Origin: Brucella rhizosphaerae
Lineage (GTDB): Bacteria > Pseudomonadota > Alphaproteobacteria > Rhizobiales > Rhizobiaceae
Assembly (NCBI RefSeq): GCF_002252475.1
Contig: NZ_NNRK01000034.1
Span: forward strand, 124,001-188,000
Length of the DNA stretch: 64,000 nt
Direction of reading: 5' to 3'
Below are positions 8,776 through 18,076 of the stretch, piece after piece. The translations under genes and the position numbers were made by a program. Within the stretch, counting starts at the first letter, position 1; every line of letters begins with the position of its first letter. The notes beneath the pieces are model-generated. The model searched no databases. It was not told the origin of the DNA and saw only the letters and a list, made by a program, of their open reading frames with translations.

Positions 8776-9647
8776 GCTTCTTTGCGCCGCGAAAAAATCA
8801 TGTCCTTTGCAGCCAGAGCCGCACCTGCCGTGATCAGCAGGCAAGCGGCGAGAATGCGCATGGACGGCTGAGCCGTACCCGCTGAAATCAGCACAAGCGT
8901 GGATAGAAGTGGCGCCGCGTAGCTTGCCGCGCCCAGCACCTGAATATTGCCGCGCTTCACCCCAAAATCCCAGGCATAAAACGCCGCTCCCACGGGTAGC
9001 AGGCCAAGTGCCAGGACACAAAGCCACTGCGTTACCGTTTCCGGCCAGACAGTCTGCTCAAGCACCAGATGGCAGATCAGTGAGAGGATGGCCGTTGCCA
9101 CACAGAAGCCGGTCACAGTGTCCGTCGGTACACTTGAAAAACGGCGTGAGAGCAGCGAATAGCCCGACCATGTCAGCGCGCAAAGTGCCGCCATTGCATA
9201 CCCAAAGCTGTAACGGGCCTCAAAGCCGAAGCCATTGCCTTTGCTCACAATCAGCACGGTCCCACCAAGGCCAAGAAGCGCACCAGCAATGTGATACCAG
9301 TGCAGCCGCTCGCCGGGCATCAGAGCAGATCCGACCACGATCAGCAGCGGCCAGAGATAGGCGATCAGGCTGGCATCAACCGCAGGCGCATTTCGGAGCG
9401 CTGTAAAATAGAGAAAATGATAGCCGAAAAGGCCAACCACACCGACGAGCCAGACGATTGGCGGTTGGCGCAGATGCTTCACAGCGTCCGGACGCCATAG
9501 CCAGGAAATGAGGCCGATGGATGCGCCGATTGAAAACGTCATGGCAGACAGTTGGAACGGAGGAACCTGACCGGAACCGGCAGTAAAAAGCGCTAAAAGC
9601 GCCCACATCGCTATGGCCGAAAAGCCGATCAGCGTCGCAACCTTCAT
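8760..9647 (-). CDS. DMT-superfamily transporter (EamA, YddG-like)
   Basis: A 295-residue inner membrane protein with about ten hydrophobic helices forming two EamA repeats, ending in a short basic tail (SRRKEAVPAA). Drug/metabolite transporters of this type export amino acids, metabolites or drugs. Features such as GYHFLYFTALRNAPAVDASLIAYLWPLLIV recall the aromatic amino acid exporter YddG, but substrate assignment is tentative. The gene stands alone: a DUF3108 gene on the same strand lies upstream and the MerR gene is convergent. Its stop codon is inside a 16 bp tandem repeat, so the last five or six residues may vary between strains with repeat number. Confidence 0.85.
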   Translation of the reverse strand: MKVATLIGFSAIAMWALLALFTAGSGQVPPFQLSAMTFSIGASIGLISWLWRPDAVKHLRQPPIVWLVGVVGLFGYHFLYFTALRNAPAVDASLIAYLWPLLIVVGSALMPGERLHWYHIAGALLGLGGTVLIVSKGNGFGFEARYSFGYAMAALCALTWSGYSLLSRRFSSVPTDTVTGFCVATAILSLICHLVLEQTVWPETVTQWLCVLALGLLPVGAAFYAWDFGVKRGNIQVLGAASYAAPLLSTLVLISAGTAQPSMRILAACLLITAGAALAAKDMIFSRRKEAVPAA

Positions 9648-9704
9648 GATCGATCCCCATTGTCAGGGATCGCTCGTTCGGCTCATGCCGTCTTTTGCGT
9701 CCCG

Positions 9705-10547
9705 TTACCTGATTTTCTCAAATCGCGTCGCCTCGATCTTCAGCGTTCCCAACTGTGTGCCGATGCGTGCCACAACGGGCGCATAGATACCGGAATCACC
9801 CAGCGATGCAAAGGAGATCGTGATCTTGCTGCGGGTGCTCAGATAATCGATGGCTTTCTTGCCCTTCTGATAGCCCGAGATGGGCGTGAACTTGGCAGAG
9901 CAGATCACCGATTCGCCCGTAAACCCCTCAGTCGTGAAAGATTCGGTGCCATTAAAGGCCAGCCGGATATCGGCGCGTGTCTGACCGTCAAAGACGCTCA
10001 GCGTGCGATTACAAACAGCTTTGGGGTCTTTGGTCGGAATCATAAGAGCGCTGAGCGGATCACTGACATTGACCAGATCGTTTGGTGCTGTCTCCACCCA
10101 GGGATCGCGTTTTTTGACCGGCGGCACATTTTCAGATTCAGTTACTTTGCCGCCCGCGAAACGTATCTTGGTGCTCTTGTTCTTTCGTCCATGCTTATAG
10201 GCAAGATCAAAGGCCGAGGGCGTCACCTTATCCTGAGCAGAGCTGCCGCCCACATATACCGTCCCATCCGTATCATCGAAAACGCGCGCAATACCGGATG
10301 TCTTAAAGCGTCCGTTGACGCCGTAATTGGCACCTTTGACAACGGTTTCGATCGCTGAACGTGCGATGGAAAGGCCAAACATCGAGATATCATATTCAGT
10401 TCGGTAGAGAGCGTCTGCCTTAGCGCTACTCACCGCAGCTATACTCGCAATCGTCACTCCGGTAAGAATTGCAAGTGCCCGCCGCTGTGCCCCATTCCTG
10501 ATCATCTTGCTCTCAACCGGCTTGAAGAAATGCGATTGATCGATCAT
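9705..10547 (-). CDS. DUF3108-domain exported protein
   Basis: About 280 residues with an N-terminal signal-like segment (RALAILTGVTIASIAAVSSAKADA) and then a DUF3108-type beta-rich domain beginning ALYRTEYDISMFGLSIARS. Function of the family is unknown; members are periplasmic or outer-membrane associated. The open frame reaches 10787, but that extra N-terminus is polar and lacks family character. The ATG at 10547 follows AAAGGAAAA at good spacing and is chosen; ATG 10505 is a second possibility that puts the signal peptide closer to the N-terminus. No operon partner is evident; rpmB is divergent. Confidence 0.78.
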   Translation of the reverse strand: MIDQSHFFKPVESKMIRNGAQRRALAILTGVTIASIAAVSSAKADALYRTEYDISMFGLSIARSAIETVVKGANYGVNGRFKTSGIARVFDDTDGTVYVGGSSAQDKVTPSAFDLAYKHGRKNKSTKIRFAGGKVTESENVPPVKKRDPWVETAPNDLVNVSDPLSALMIPTKDPKAVCNRTLSVFDGQTRADIRLAFNGTESFTTEGFTGESVICSAKFTPISGYQKGKKAIDYLSTRSKITISFASLGDSGIYAPVVARIGTQLGTLKIEATRFEKIR

Positions 10548-10993
10548 GCCAGATTTTCCTTTCGCGATATCCACTTTGATAGCACCGTACACCCGCACGG
10601 ACAGTGCTCCAGCAAACCAATTATGCCCAAATCCATGCAACACGCCTGCAAAACGATTCTGTTTATCTGACCCATGCTCTGGTTTGTCTTTAGCCTTCTG
10701 ACTATAAATGGCCCCAGATTCTCGTTTTACATTCCCTGTCGAACAGGAAAAACCGGCGAAGTTATGATCGGGCAGACCACCAGACACTTCAAAACGCTGT
10801 AAATGCGCGCCTTAGGGCCTTCACGATGGAATCTGTCTTGACTGTAATCGCTACTGTCACTATAGAAACGCGACTTTCCCAATAGGCCGCCTGTCCGAGA
10901 TCGCGCGCCAGCAGCAGCAAACTGCTATGATTGCTTTGAATTCGGACATTCGGGTCGGGGCCTGAGAAACAAAAATTTGAAGGTGAGACCAAA
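10548..10993. other. 446 bp divergent intergenic region
   Basis: Separates the DUF3108 gene from rpmB. It contains the rpmB promoter at 10839-10867 and a ~125 base untranslated leader. The first ~240 bases are an open but uncharacteristic upstream extension of the DUF3108 frame. I see no convincing gene or repeat in the rest. Confidence 0.6.
10839..10867 (+). promoter_or_regulatory. Sigma70-type promoter of rpmB
   Basis: TTGACT (10839-10844), a 17 bp spacer and TATAGA (10862-10867). Both hexamers are close to consensus, as expected for a highly expressed ribosomal protein gene, and there is no other gene downstream before rpmB. Confidence 0.8.
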
Positions 10994-11287
10994 ATGTCCC
11001 GCGCTTGTGAATTGACCGGAACCTCGGTCCAGTACGGCAACAATGTGAGCCACGCGAACAACAGAACGCGTCGCCGCTTCCTGCCAAACCTCTGCAACGT
11101 TACGCTTATGTCCGAAGTTCTCGGCCAGAGCTACCGTCTTCGTGTTTCCGCTTCTGCTCTGCGTTCGGTTGAGCATCGCGGTGGCCTTGACGCTTTCCTT
11201 GCAAAGTCTGACGACAAAGAACTTTCGCAGCGCGCTCGCCTGCTGAAGCGTCAGATCGCGAAGAAGCAGGCTGAAGTTGCTGCATAA
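10994..11287 (+). CDS. rpmB: 50S ribosomal protein L28
   Basis: Large-subunit ribosomal protein of 97 residues. [38 protein letters not shown] is the characteristic L28 N-terminus, and the longer C-terminal tail ending in [12 protein letters not shown] is the alphaproteobacterial form. GAAGGTGAG precedes the ATG. It is monocistronic, bounded by its own promoter and by a strong terminator 24 bases after the stop. Confidence 0.97.
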   Translation: MSRACELTGTSVQYGNNVSHANNRTRRRFLPNLCNVTLMSEVLGQSYRLRVSASALRSVEHRGGLDAFLAKSDDKELSQRARLLKRQIAKKQAEVAA

Positions 11288-11311
11288 GCAATCAGCTTTT
11301 TAAAATTTGAC

Positions 11312-11345
11312 AAAAAAGGCTGACTCGCGTCGGCCTTTTTTGCTG
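11312..11345 (+). terminator. Terminator after rpmB
   Basis: AAAAAAGGCTGAC (11312-11324), loop TCGC, GTCGGCCTTTTTT (11329-11341): a 13 bp stem with one G-T wobble whose 3' arm is the U tract. Confidence 0.88.
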
Positions 11346-11368
11346 GTTCCATCACCCAGGATAAAAAA

Positions 11369-12025
11369 ATGCCTGTTACAGGTCCTTCTTTTGCCCGGCT
11401 TATACCGGCAGTGCTGGCAATGTGTGCGGCAGTTGCCGCTTCGAACATCCTTGTCCAGTATCCTTTTCAGCATTTTGGCCTTGGTGAACTGCTCACCTAT
11501 GGTGCCTTCACCTATCCGGTGGCATTTCTCGTCAATGATCTGACGAATCGCCGCTTCGGTCCTTCGGCTGCCCGCAAAGTCGTCTATGCAGGTTTTGTGC
11601 TCGGCGTTCTCATGTCGATCTGGCTGGCAACGCCGCGTATTGCCATTGCCTCTGGCTCGGCGTTTCTGATCGCACAATTGATGGATATCACAGTCTTCGA
11701 CCGCCTGCGTCGCCAGACATGGTGGAAAGCACCCTTCGCAGCCGCCATGTTCGGGTCTGTCGTCGATACGATCCTGTTCTTCTCTATCGCTTTCGCAGCA
11801 AGCTTCGCATGGATCGACGCGATCACCGGTATGCCAGATTCTTCATTGACCGAGCCTGCCACTTTTCTTGGCCTTGGAATGCCGCTCTGGGCTTCGCTGG
11901 CAACGGGTGACTTCTTTGTGAAGGTTGTCATGGGGACGCTGATGCTGTTGCCCTACGGCGCTATTCTGGCCATTTTCGCCCCAACCCTTTATGCGCCGGA
12001 TCGCACAGCATCAAACAAACATTGA
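11369..12025 (+). CDS. yhhQ: Queuosine precursor transporter (YhhQ/VUT family)
   Basis: A 218-residue inner membrane protein with about six hydrophobic segments, of the YhhQ (DUF165) family that takes up queuosine precursors such as preQ0/preQ1 in E. coli. Family-typical parts are LTYGAFTYPVAFLVNDLTNRRFG near the front, FLIAQLMDITVFDRLRRQTWWKAPF in the middle and GDFFVKVVMGTLMLLPYG near the end. It sits 81 bp after rpmB on the other side of the rpmB terminator, so it needs some read-through or its own promoter. No preQ1 riboswitch was seen in the short leader. A repeat element begins right after the stop. Confidence 0.87.
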   Translation: MPVTGPSFARLIPAVLAMCAAVAASNILVQYPFQHFGLGELLTYGAFTYPVAFLVNDLTNRRFGPSAARKVVYAGFVLGVLMSIWLATPRIAIASGSAFLIAQLMDITVFDRLRRQTWWKAPFAAAMFGSVVDTILFFSIAFAASFAWIDAITGMPDSSLTEPATFLGLGMPLWASLATGDFFVKVVMGTLMLLPYGAILAIFAPTLYAPDRTASNKH

Positions 12026-12026
12026 T

Positions 12027-12134
12027 TTTAGAGCGCGTTTCGATCTGATTGAATCAGATCGGCGCTCTAAACCCTTTTATTTGAAACATAATCTTATCGA
12101 TCCTCGTTTCACTCCGGTCGGATTATACTCTAAA
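12027..12134. repeat. Brucella-type ~103 bp palindromic repeat, copy 2 (inverted)
   Basis: Inverse-orientation copy of 5624-5725. The internal palindrome GATCTGATTgAATCAGATC is perfect here, and the outer TTTAGAGCGCG and CGCTCTAAA pair up. It starts two bases after the yhhQ stop. Confidence 0.82.
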
Positions 12135-12198
12135 ATAATCACGATCCCTTGATATAAATCAAAGCTGGTTTCTCTCAATTATAGAAACCTCTATGCAC

Positions 12199-12250
12199 AT
12201 CACTCCGATAGGTATGCAGAATTAAATGCATATTTATCTATCGGAGTGAT
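12199..12250. repeat. Long hairpin with 13 bp perfect arms
   Basis: ATCACTCCGATAG (12199-12211) and CTATCGGAGTGAT (12238-12250) are perfect inverted repeats; inside them TATGCA (12213-12218) and TGCATA (12227-12232) pair again. A T-rich run (TTTAGTTTTTT) follows, so it could end transcripts entering from yhhQ, but the unusual length suggests an operator or a small mobile remnant instead. Confidence 0.65.
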
Positions 12251-12354
12251 TTTAGTTTTTTCCAAAAACAAAAAGACGCGACATTATTTTGAGTTACGGC
12301 ATTATGTCGTTGTGTTGCATAATTTATATTTATATTTAGATAGGGATTAATTAG

Positions 12355-13095
12355 ATGTCCTTGAACAAGGAAAAGCTTCCGCTTGTTATTATTACCGGCG
12401 CAAGCTCCGGTATCGGCCTTGCCGCAGCCAGAATGTTTTCAGATCGCGGTCATCCATTGCTGTTGCTTGCACGCCGTCTCGATGCAATGGAAAACCTCAA
12501 ACTGCCAAACACGCTTTGCAAATCCGTTGATGTTACGGATCGTAACGCATTGCTTGCAGCAGTTCAGGAAGCCGAAGCAAAGTTCGGCCTTGCCGATGTC
12601 ATCGTCAACAATGCCGGTGTGATGCTGCTGGGTGACGTGACCAAACAAAATCCCGAAGAATGGGATCGTATGCTTGAGGTCAATGTCAAAGGCTTGCTCA
12701 ATGGCATTCATGCCGTTTCTGCTGGCATGGCTTCCCGCAAGCACGGCACAATCATCAACATCAGCTCAGTCGCGGGCCGCAAGACATTTGCCAGTCACGT
12801 CGCCTATACCGCCACAAAATTCGCGGTCCATGGCCTGTCAGAAAACCTGCGCGAAGAGCTGTCAGCACATGATGTGCGCGTGGTGACGATAGCGCCGGGT
12901 GCCGTTGAAACCGAACTGCTCAGTCACACCAATGATGCGAGCATCAAGGCAGGCTATGAGGCTTGGAAAAAGGATATGGGCGCGCCAGTACTGTCGGCCA
13001 ATGATGTGGCGCGGGCCATTGTCTATGCCTATGACCAGCCGCAAGGCGTGTGCATCCGTGAGATTGTGCTGGCTGCCACCCGCCAGCAAGCATAA
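12355..13095 (+). CDS. Short-chain dehydrogenase/reductase
   Basis: A 246-residue classical SDR. TGASSGIG at about 15-22 binds the nucleotide, NNAGVM is the central motif, and SSVAGRK followed by YTATK gives the catalytic Ser, Tyr and Lys. Arginines in LLARRLD after the second strand favour NADP(H). The sequence falls in the YdfG/serine 3-dehydrogenase-like branch (FASHVAYTATKFAVHGLSENLREEL), so hydroxy-acid or carbonyl substrates are likely, but the substrate cannot be fixed. The gene is alone, preceded by AT-rich DNA and followed by a terminator shared with cobT. Confidence 0.88.
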   Translation: MSLNKEKLPLVIITGASSGIGLAAARMFSDRGHPLLLLARRLDAMENLKLPNTLCKSVDVTDRNALLAAVQEAEAKFGLADVIVNNAGVMLLGDVTKQNPEEWDRMLEVNVKGLLNGIHAVSAGMASRKHGTIINISSVAGRKTFASHVAYTATKFAVHGLSENLREELSAHDVRVVTIAPGAVETELLSHTNDASIKAGYEAWKKDMGAPVLSANDVARAIVYAYDQPQGVCIREIVLAATRQQA

Positions 13096-13099
13096 AAAA

Positions 13100-13121
13100 G
13101 GGGCCTTTCCGGCCCCTTTAT
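13100..13121. terminator. Bidirectional terminator between SDR gene and cobT
   Basis: GGGGCC (13100-13105), loop TTTCC, GGCCCC (13111-13116), flanked by an A run on the left and TTTATTTT on the right, so it can serve both convergent genes. Confidence 0.88.
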
Positions 13122-13122
13122 T

Positions 13123-15036
13123 TTATCGCCTGCCTGCGCGGCGGCGTCCTTTACCAGACGCCTCTGCGCCTTGTTCCTCGAATAGAGAGGCAAGCTGTTC
13201 GGTCATTGCACCAGCCAGCTCTTCCGCGTCCACGATGGTCACAGCACGCTGATAATAGCGCGTAACGTCATGGCCAATACCAATGGCGATCAGCTCCACC
13301 GGCGAACGATTTTCGATCTCTTCGATCACAGCGCGCAGGTGACGCTCCAGATAATTGCCTGGATTGACCGACAGCGTGGAATCATCCACCGGCGCACCAT
13401 CTGAAATCATCATCAGAATCTTGCGCTGTTCAGGACGCGCCAACAGGCGATGATGCGCCCAGATCAGCGCTTCGCCATCGATATTTTCTTTCAGCAGCCC
13501 TTCACGCATCATCAAACCAAGATTGCGCCGTGCACGCCGCCATGGCGCGTCAGCACTCTTGTAGATGATATGGCGCAAATCATTGAGACGACCCGGATTG
13601 GAAGGCTTGCCACGACCAAGCCATGCCTCACGCGATTGGCCGCCCTTCCAGGCTTTGGTGGTGAAGCCGAGAATCTCGACCTTCACACCGCAACGCTCAA
13701 GCGTACGGGCCAGAATATCGGCACAGGTCGCAGCAACCGTGATCGGACGCCCGCGCATTGAGCCGGAATTGTCCAGCACCAGTGTTACAACCGTATCGCG
13801 GAAATCTGTATCACGCTCCATCTTATAGGAAAGCGGCTGCGTCGGATCGATAACGATACGCACCAGACGGGCCGAATCGAGATAGCCCTCTTCCAGATCG
13901 AAATCCCACGAACGGTTCTGCTGCGCCATCAGGCGGCGCTGCAAACGGTTGGCAAGTCTTCCGACTACCCCCTGCAGATTGGCAAGCTGTTTGTCGAGGA
14001 ACCCGCGCAGGCGCTCAAGTTCAGCTTCATCGCAAAGATCCGTCGCCTCGACCTCTTCATCAAATTCGCGCGTGAAGACATTGTAATCGACATGCTCGGA
14101 AAAATTGGCAAAAGGCTGGTTCTGGCGGCGTGTATCGCCCGGCGTTTCCGCGTCGACATCTTCGCTGTCGTCCATGTCGTCGGAGGCAGCATCGGCGGCG
14201 TCCATTTCGCCCTGCTCGCCCTCTTCACTGGAGCTGTCCGATTCGTCACTTTCGGCTGAATCAGAGCCTTCCTGACTTTCTTCGCCGCCATCCTCGTTTT
14301 CATCCGAATCGGGCGTCTGTTCGTTGTCCTGATCCTGCTCGTCGCTTTGCTCTTCCTGAGAAAGCTCTTCAGCCATATCCATCGAGGCCAGCATATCGCG
14401 CACGGTGCGCGCAAAAGCCTGCTGATCTTCCAGATTTTCGCCAAGACGCGCCAGGTCAGGACCAGCCTTCTGCTCAATCCATTCACGCCACAGATCGAGC
14501 ACGGGGCCAGCTTCGGCAGGTGCCGCGCGCCCGGTCAGCTTTTCACGCAGGAGAAGCGACACAGCTTCTTCAAGCGGCGCATCTTCTTTGTCAGTGACGG
14601 AAGAGAAATTGGCGCGGGCATATTTATCCGCAAGCATTGTTGCGAGATTGTCCGCAACACCGGCCATGGCGCGGGCACCGATGGCTTCAACGCGAGCCTG
14701 TTCGACCGCATCGTAGATCGCCCGTGCCTGCTTGCCTTCCGGCGCGAGGTTCGCATGAATACGGGCATTGTGGCGCGCCTGACGCAGCGCCATGGAATCG
14801 CCAATGCCGCGCGTAACCGCAACATCATGGGCGGTTGGGCGCTTTGGCAGGTCAGGCAGGCGGGCACGCTTGGCAGTCAGCGCCGGGCGATCATTGCTGA
14901 AAGCAACTTCCAGCTCGTTCTCACCGGAAATGGCGCGCATTGTGGCCGTCATCGCACGCTTGAACGGTTCGGAATCCACCGGTCCGTTTTTACGCTCACG
15001 CGAATTATCGCCCATTCCTGACATTTGGCCCGACAT
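13123..15036 (-). CDS. cobT: Aerobic cobaltochelatase subunit CobT
   Basis: Part of the CobN-CobS-CobT complex that inserts cobalt into hydrogenobyrinic acid a,c-diamide in aerobic vitamin B12 synthesis. About 637 residues: an N-terminal domain, a very acidic Glu/Asp/Ser-rich middle (about 230-305), and a C-terminal von Willebrand A domain whose metal site is visible as [12 protein letters not shown]. The frame reaches 15078; I chose the ATG at 15036 because GTCAGGATAGGCAG precedes it, but ATGs at 15024 and 15015 (MGDNSRERK) are also possible. It lies 64 bp downstream of cobS and is very probably co-transcribed; cobN is not in the window. Confidence 0.94.
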   Translation of the reverse strand: MSGQMSGMGDNSRERKNGPVDSEPFKRAMTATMRAISGENELEVAFSNDRPALTAKRARLPDLPKRPTAHDVAVTRGIGDSMALRQARHNARIHANLAPEGKQARAIYDAVEQARVEAIGARAMAGVADNLATMLADKYARANFSSVTDKEDAPLEEAVSLLLREKLTGRAAPAEAGPVLDLWREWIEQKAGPDLARLGENLEDQQAFARTVRDMLASMDMAEELSQEEQSDEQDQDNEQTPDSDENEDGGEESQEGSDSAESDESDSSSEEGEQGEMDAADAASDDMDDSEDVDAETPGDTRRQNQPFANFSEHVDYNVFTREFDEEVEATDLCDEAELERLRGFLDKQLANLQGVVGRLANRLQRRLMAQQNRSWDFDLEEGYLDSARLVRIVIDPTQPLSYKMERDTDFRDTVVTLVLDNSGSMRGRPITVAATCADILARTLERCGVKVEILGFTTKAWKGGQSREAWLGRGKPSNPGRLNDLRHIIYKSADAPWRRARRNLGLMMREGLLKENIDGEALIWAHHRLLARPEQRKILMMISDGAPVDDSTLSVNPGNYLERHLRAVIEEIENRSPVELIAIGIGHDVTRYYQRAVTIVDAEELAGAMTEQLASLFEEQGAEASGKGRRRAGRR

Positions 15037-15100
15037 CTGCCTATCCTGACTTCGCTCTACAGCACTGCCGCCCGTCATGGGCGGCAGGCATCATCCAGTC

Positions 15101-16432
<1,332 letters not shown>

Positions 16433-17062
16433 TTAGCAAAAACCTGCCTGCTTGAGCAATTGATAAGCCTGAATGACATCGCGAAATCTTTCTTCAGACC
16501 CGCGGTCGCCACCATTCGCATCGGGATGATGTTGCTTCACGAGTTCTTTATAGCGCGCCTTGATCTTATCGCTAGTCGAATTTGGTTCAAGACCAAGCGT
16601 AGCAAGCGCTTTTACTTCCAGCGTCCGTGGCTTGCGAAGCGCGGTTTTACCCGCAGGCGCTGCTTTTGCTTCCTTCACAAAATTGAAAGGATCGCGCAGA
16701 CGGTTGTGATAGGCAGCCGAACCCGAACGCTTCTGCGCCATATCGGGCGAAGTGTGTTTCGTGGCTGTGGTGTTGGATGCGGTCGACCAGGTCGGACGAT
16801 TTCCAGTAATGGCGTCCTTCTGGAACTTGGAGATATCCTTGTCCGACAAACCCGAGAAATAATTGAAAGTCTTATTATATTCCCGGACGTGGTCGATACA
16901 GAAATGAAGATACTCGCCCTCGCGCATGCGCCCCACCGGCGCACGATGGGTGCCCGGCTTATCGCAACCATCCCACTGGCAGCAGGGACCGCTGGACTTC
17001 TTTTCCGCTTCCTTCTTGGGACGGATGCGGATGCTGTCGAAAAATTTTGAGTTCGTTGTCAT
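16433..17062 (-). CDS. DnaJ-domain protein with N-terminal Cys/His cluster
   Basis: A 209-residue protein. The C-terminal ~65 residues are a J domain with the HPD motif (KQHHPDANGGD), which stimulates an Hsp70 ATPase. The N-terminal part has cysteines and histidines spaced like a small zinc site (CCQWDGCDKPGTHRAP and HFCIDHVREYNKTFNYF). Between them lies a low-complexity, Ser/Thr/Ala-rich linker. This J-at-the-C-terminus architecture is conserved in Rhizobiales as I remember it, with no assigned function. It is divergent from bolA across 186 bp. Confidence 0.87.
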   Translation of the reverse strand: MTTNSKFFDSIRIRPKKEAEKKSSGPCCQWDGCDKPGTHRAPVGRMREGEYLHFCIDHVREYNKTFNYFSGLSDKDISKFQKDAITGNRPTWSTASNTTATKHTSPDMAQKRSGSAAYHNRLRDPFNFVKEAKAAPAGKTALRKPRTLEVKALATLGLEPNSTSDKIKARYKELVKQHHPDANGGDRGSEERFRDVIQAYQLLKQAGFC

Positions 17063-17248
17063 CGAATCGGATTATGCGAATTAAGAGGAACTAAACAAGA
17101 ATTGACATTTCGTCCCGACTGGTTTTGGCCATTCTTCAGGGCGAAATTTTGATGCATACTGCATTTCCTGTGCGGATTTGCCCCACCAATTGCCGCCGAG
17201 GCGACGTCTATATGAAGCACAGCACCTATATGGGGAGAACTGGCGCGA

Positions 17249-17563
17249 ATGTCCATTCACAATAGCAAACAATCTTCAATGGAAGCGAAGCTTAAGGCCG
17301 CTTTCACGCCCGAACGGCTTGAAATCATAAATGAAAGCCATCTCCATGCTGGTCACCACCATGAAGATAGTGGTCATCACGAAACTTACGACGGTACCGG
17401 CGAAACACATTTTCGTGTGCGTATTGTATCGGGCAAGTTTGAAGGACTGAGTCGCATTGCCCGCCATCGCGCTATCAATGAACTTCTGAAAGAAGAACTC
17501 GACACCGGTGTTCATGCATTGGCGCTTGAGCCTTCCGCTCCCGGTGAACCAACCCGGCGCTGA
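17249..17563 (+). CDS. bolA: BolA-family protein
   Basis: A 104-residue protein of the BolA family, which binds monothiol glutaredoxins with a shared 2Fe-2S cluster and affects morphology and iron handling. KLKAAFTPERLEIINESHLHAGH matches the family N-terminal half; FRVRIVSGKFEGLSRIARHRAINELLKEEL is the conserved second half with the ligand histidine in RHR. An inserted His-rich segment (HHHEDSGHHETY) is typical of alphaproteobacterial members. The ATG at 17249 is used; an internal ATG ten codons later (MEAKLKAAF) is nearer the usual start. Confidence 0.92.
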   Translation: MSIHNSKQSSMEAKLKAAFTPERLEIINESHLHAGHHHEDSGHHETYDGTGETHFRVRIVSGKFEGLSRIARHRAINELLKEELDTGVHALALEPSAPGEPTRR

Positions 17564-17569
17564 TCTTTT

Positions 17570-18076
17570 TTACGCCTGAGCTTTAAGCCATTTGCGCAGA
17601 CGACCCCGCGCATTGGCATAAGGCGAAGACGTGTTGAACTGGATCATACGTCCCAGCGTATATTTCTCATACCAGGCAACACCATAAAGCTCAGCATCGG
17701 TGCGTGCCTCGATCAAAGCGATCAGCGCATTTTTCGCAGCCTCCAGGCGCAGCAGCAATTCTGCGAAGGGCAAGGTCTGGTAGTCACGATAAAACTTTGA
17801 TGCCAGATTGCCGAGTTCATTCCATTTGAAGCCGGTTTCAGGAAAATCAACGGGCTGCCCCTGCTCGCGCAGCGCGCACCATTTCAGAACCAGTTCGTTC
17901 CATCCAACCAGATAGGAAACAAGATCATGCACGCTCATCAGCGTGCCTTTGGCATGGCCTTCCATGGTTTTTTCCATGGCCCGCCCGGGTGTGACACGTG
18001 CAAGATCGAGTGCCAGCCGGGCATAGTTGGTTTGGATTGCTTGAACGAGTTCCTGCCTGGTCGCCGGAACACTCAT
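17570..18076 (-). CDS. ClbS/DfsB-family four-helix protein
   Basis: A 168-residue protein of the ClbS/DfsB (DUF1706) family within the DinB-like four-helix bundles. ClbS is the colibactin self-resistance cyclopropane hydrolase, but most chromosomal relatives, including this one, have no known substrate. Recognisable are the TRQELVQAIQTNYARL start, HDLVSYLVGWNELVLKW in the second helix, and the C-terminal YTLGRMIQFNTSSPYANARGRLRKWLK. Its start overlaps the stop of the CNNM-type gene upstream by one base (TGATG), so the two are translationally coupled; the functional link is unknown. Confidence 0.83.
   Translation of the reverse strand: MSVPATRQELVQAIQTNYARLALDLARVTPGRAMEKTMEGHAKGTLMSVHDLVSYLVGWNELVLKWCALREQGQPVDFPETGFKWNELGNLASKFYRDYQTLPFAELLLRLEAAKNALIALIEARTDAELYGVAWYEKYTLGRMIQFNTSSPYANARGRLRKWLKAQA

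Larger units (their letters stand above)
12026..12354. other. 329 bp intergenic region with repeat and hairpin
   Basis: Holds the second palindromic repeat (12027-12134), a short inverted repeat GGTTTCT/AGAAACC (12167-12173, 12183-12189), the hairpin at 12199-12250, and a clearly AT-rich stretch (12250-12354) that precedes the SDR gene and probably carries its promoter. No gene was seen. Confidence 0.7.

Noticed and set aside
11288-11368. preQ1 riboswitch before the queuosine-precursor transporter
   Set aside because: The short space is taken up by the rpmB terminator and no aptamer-like hairpin is left.
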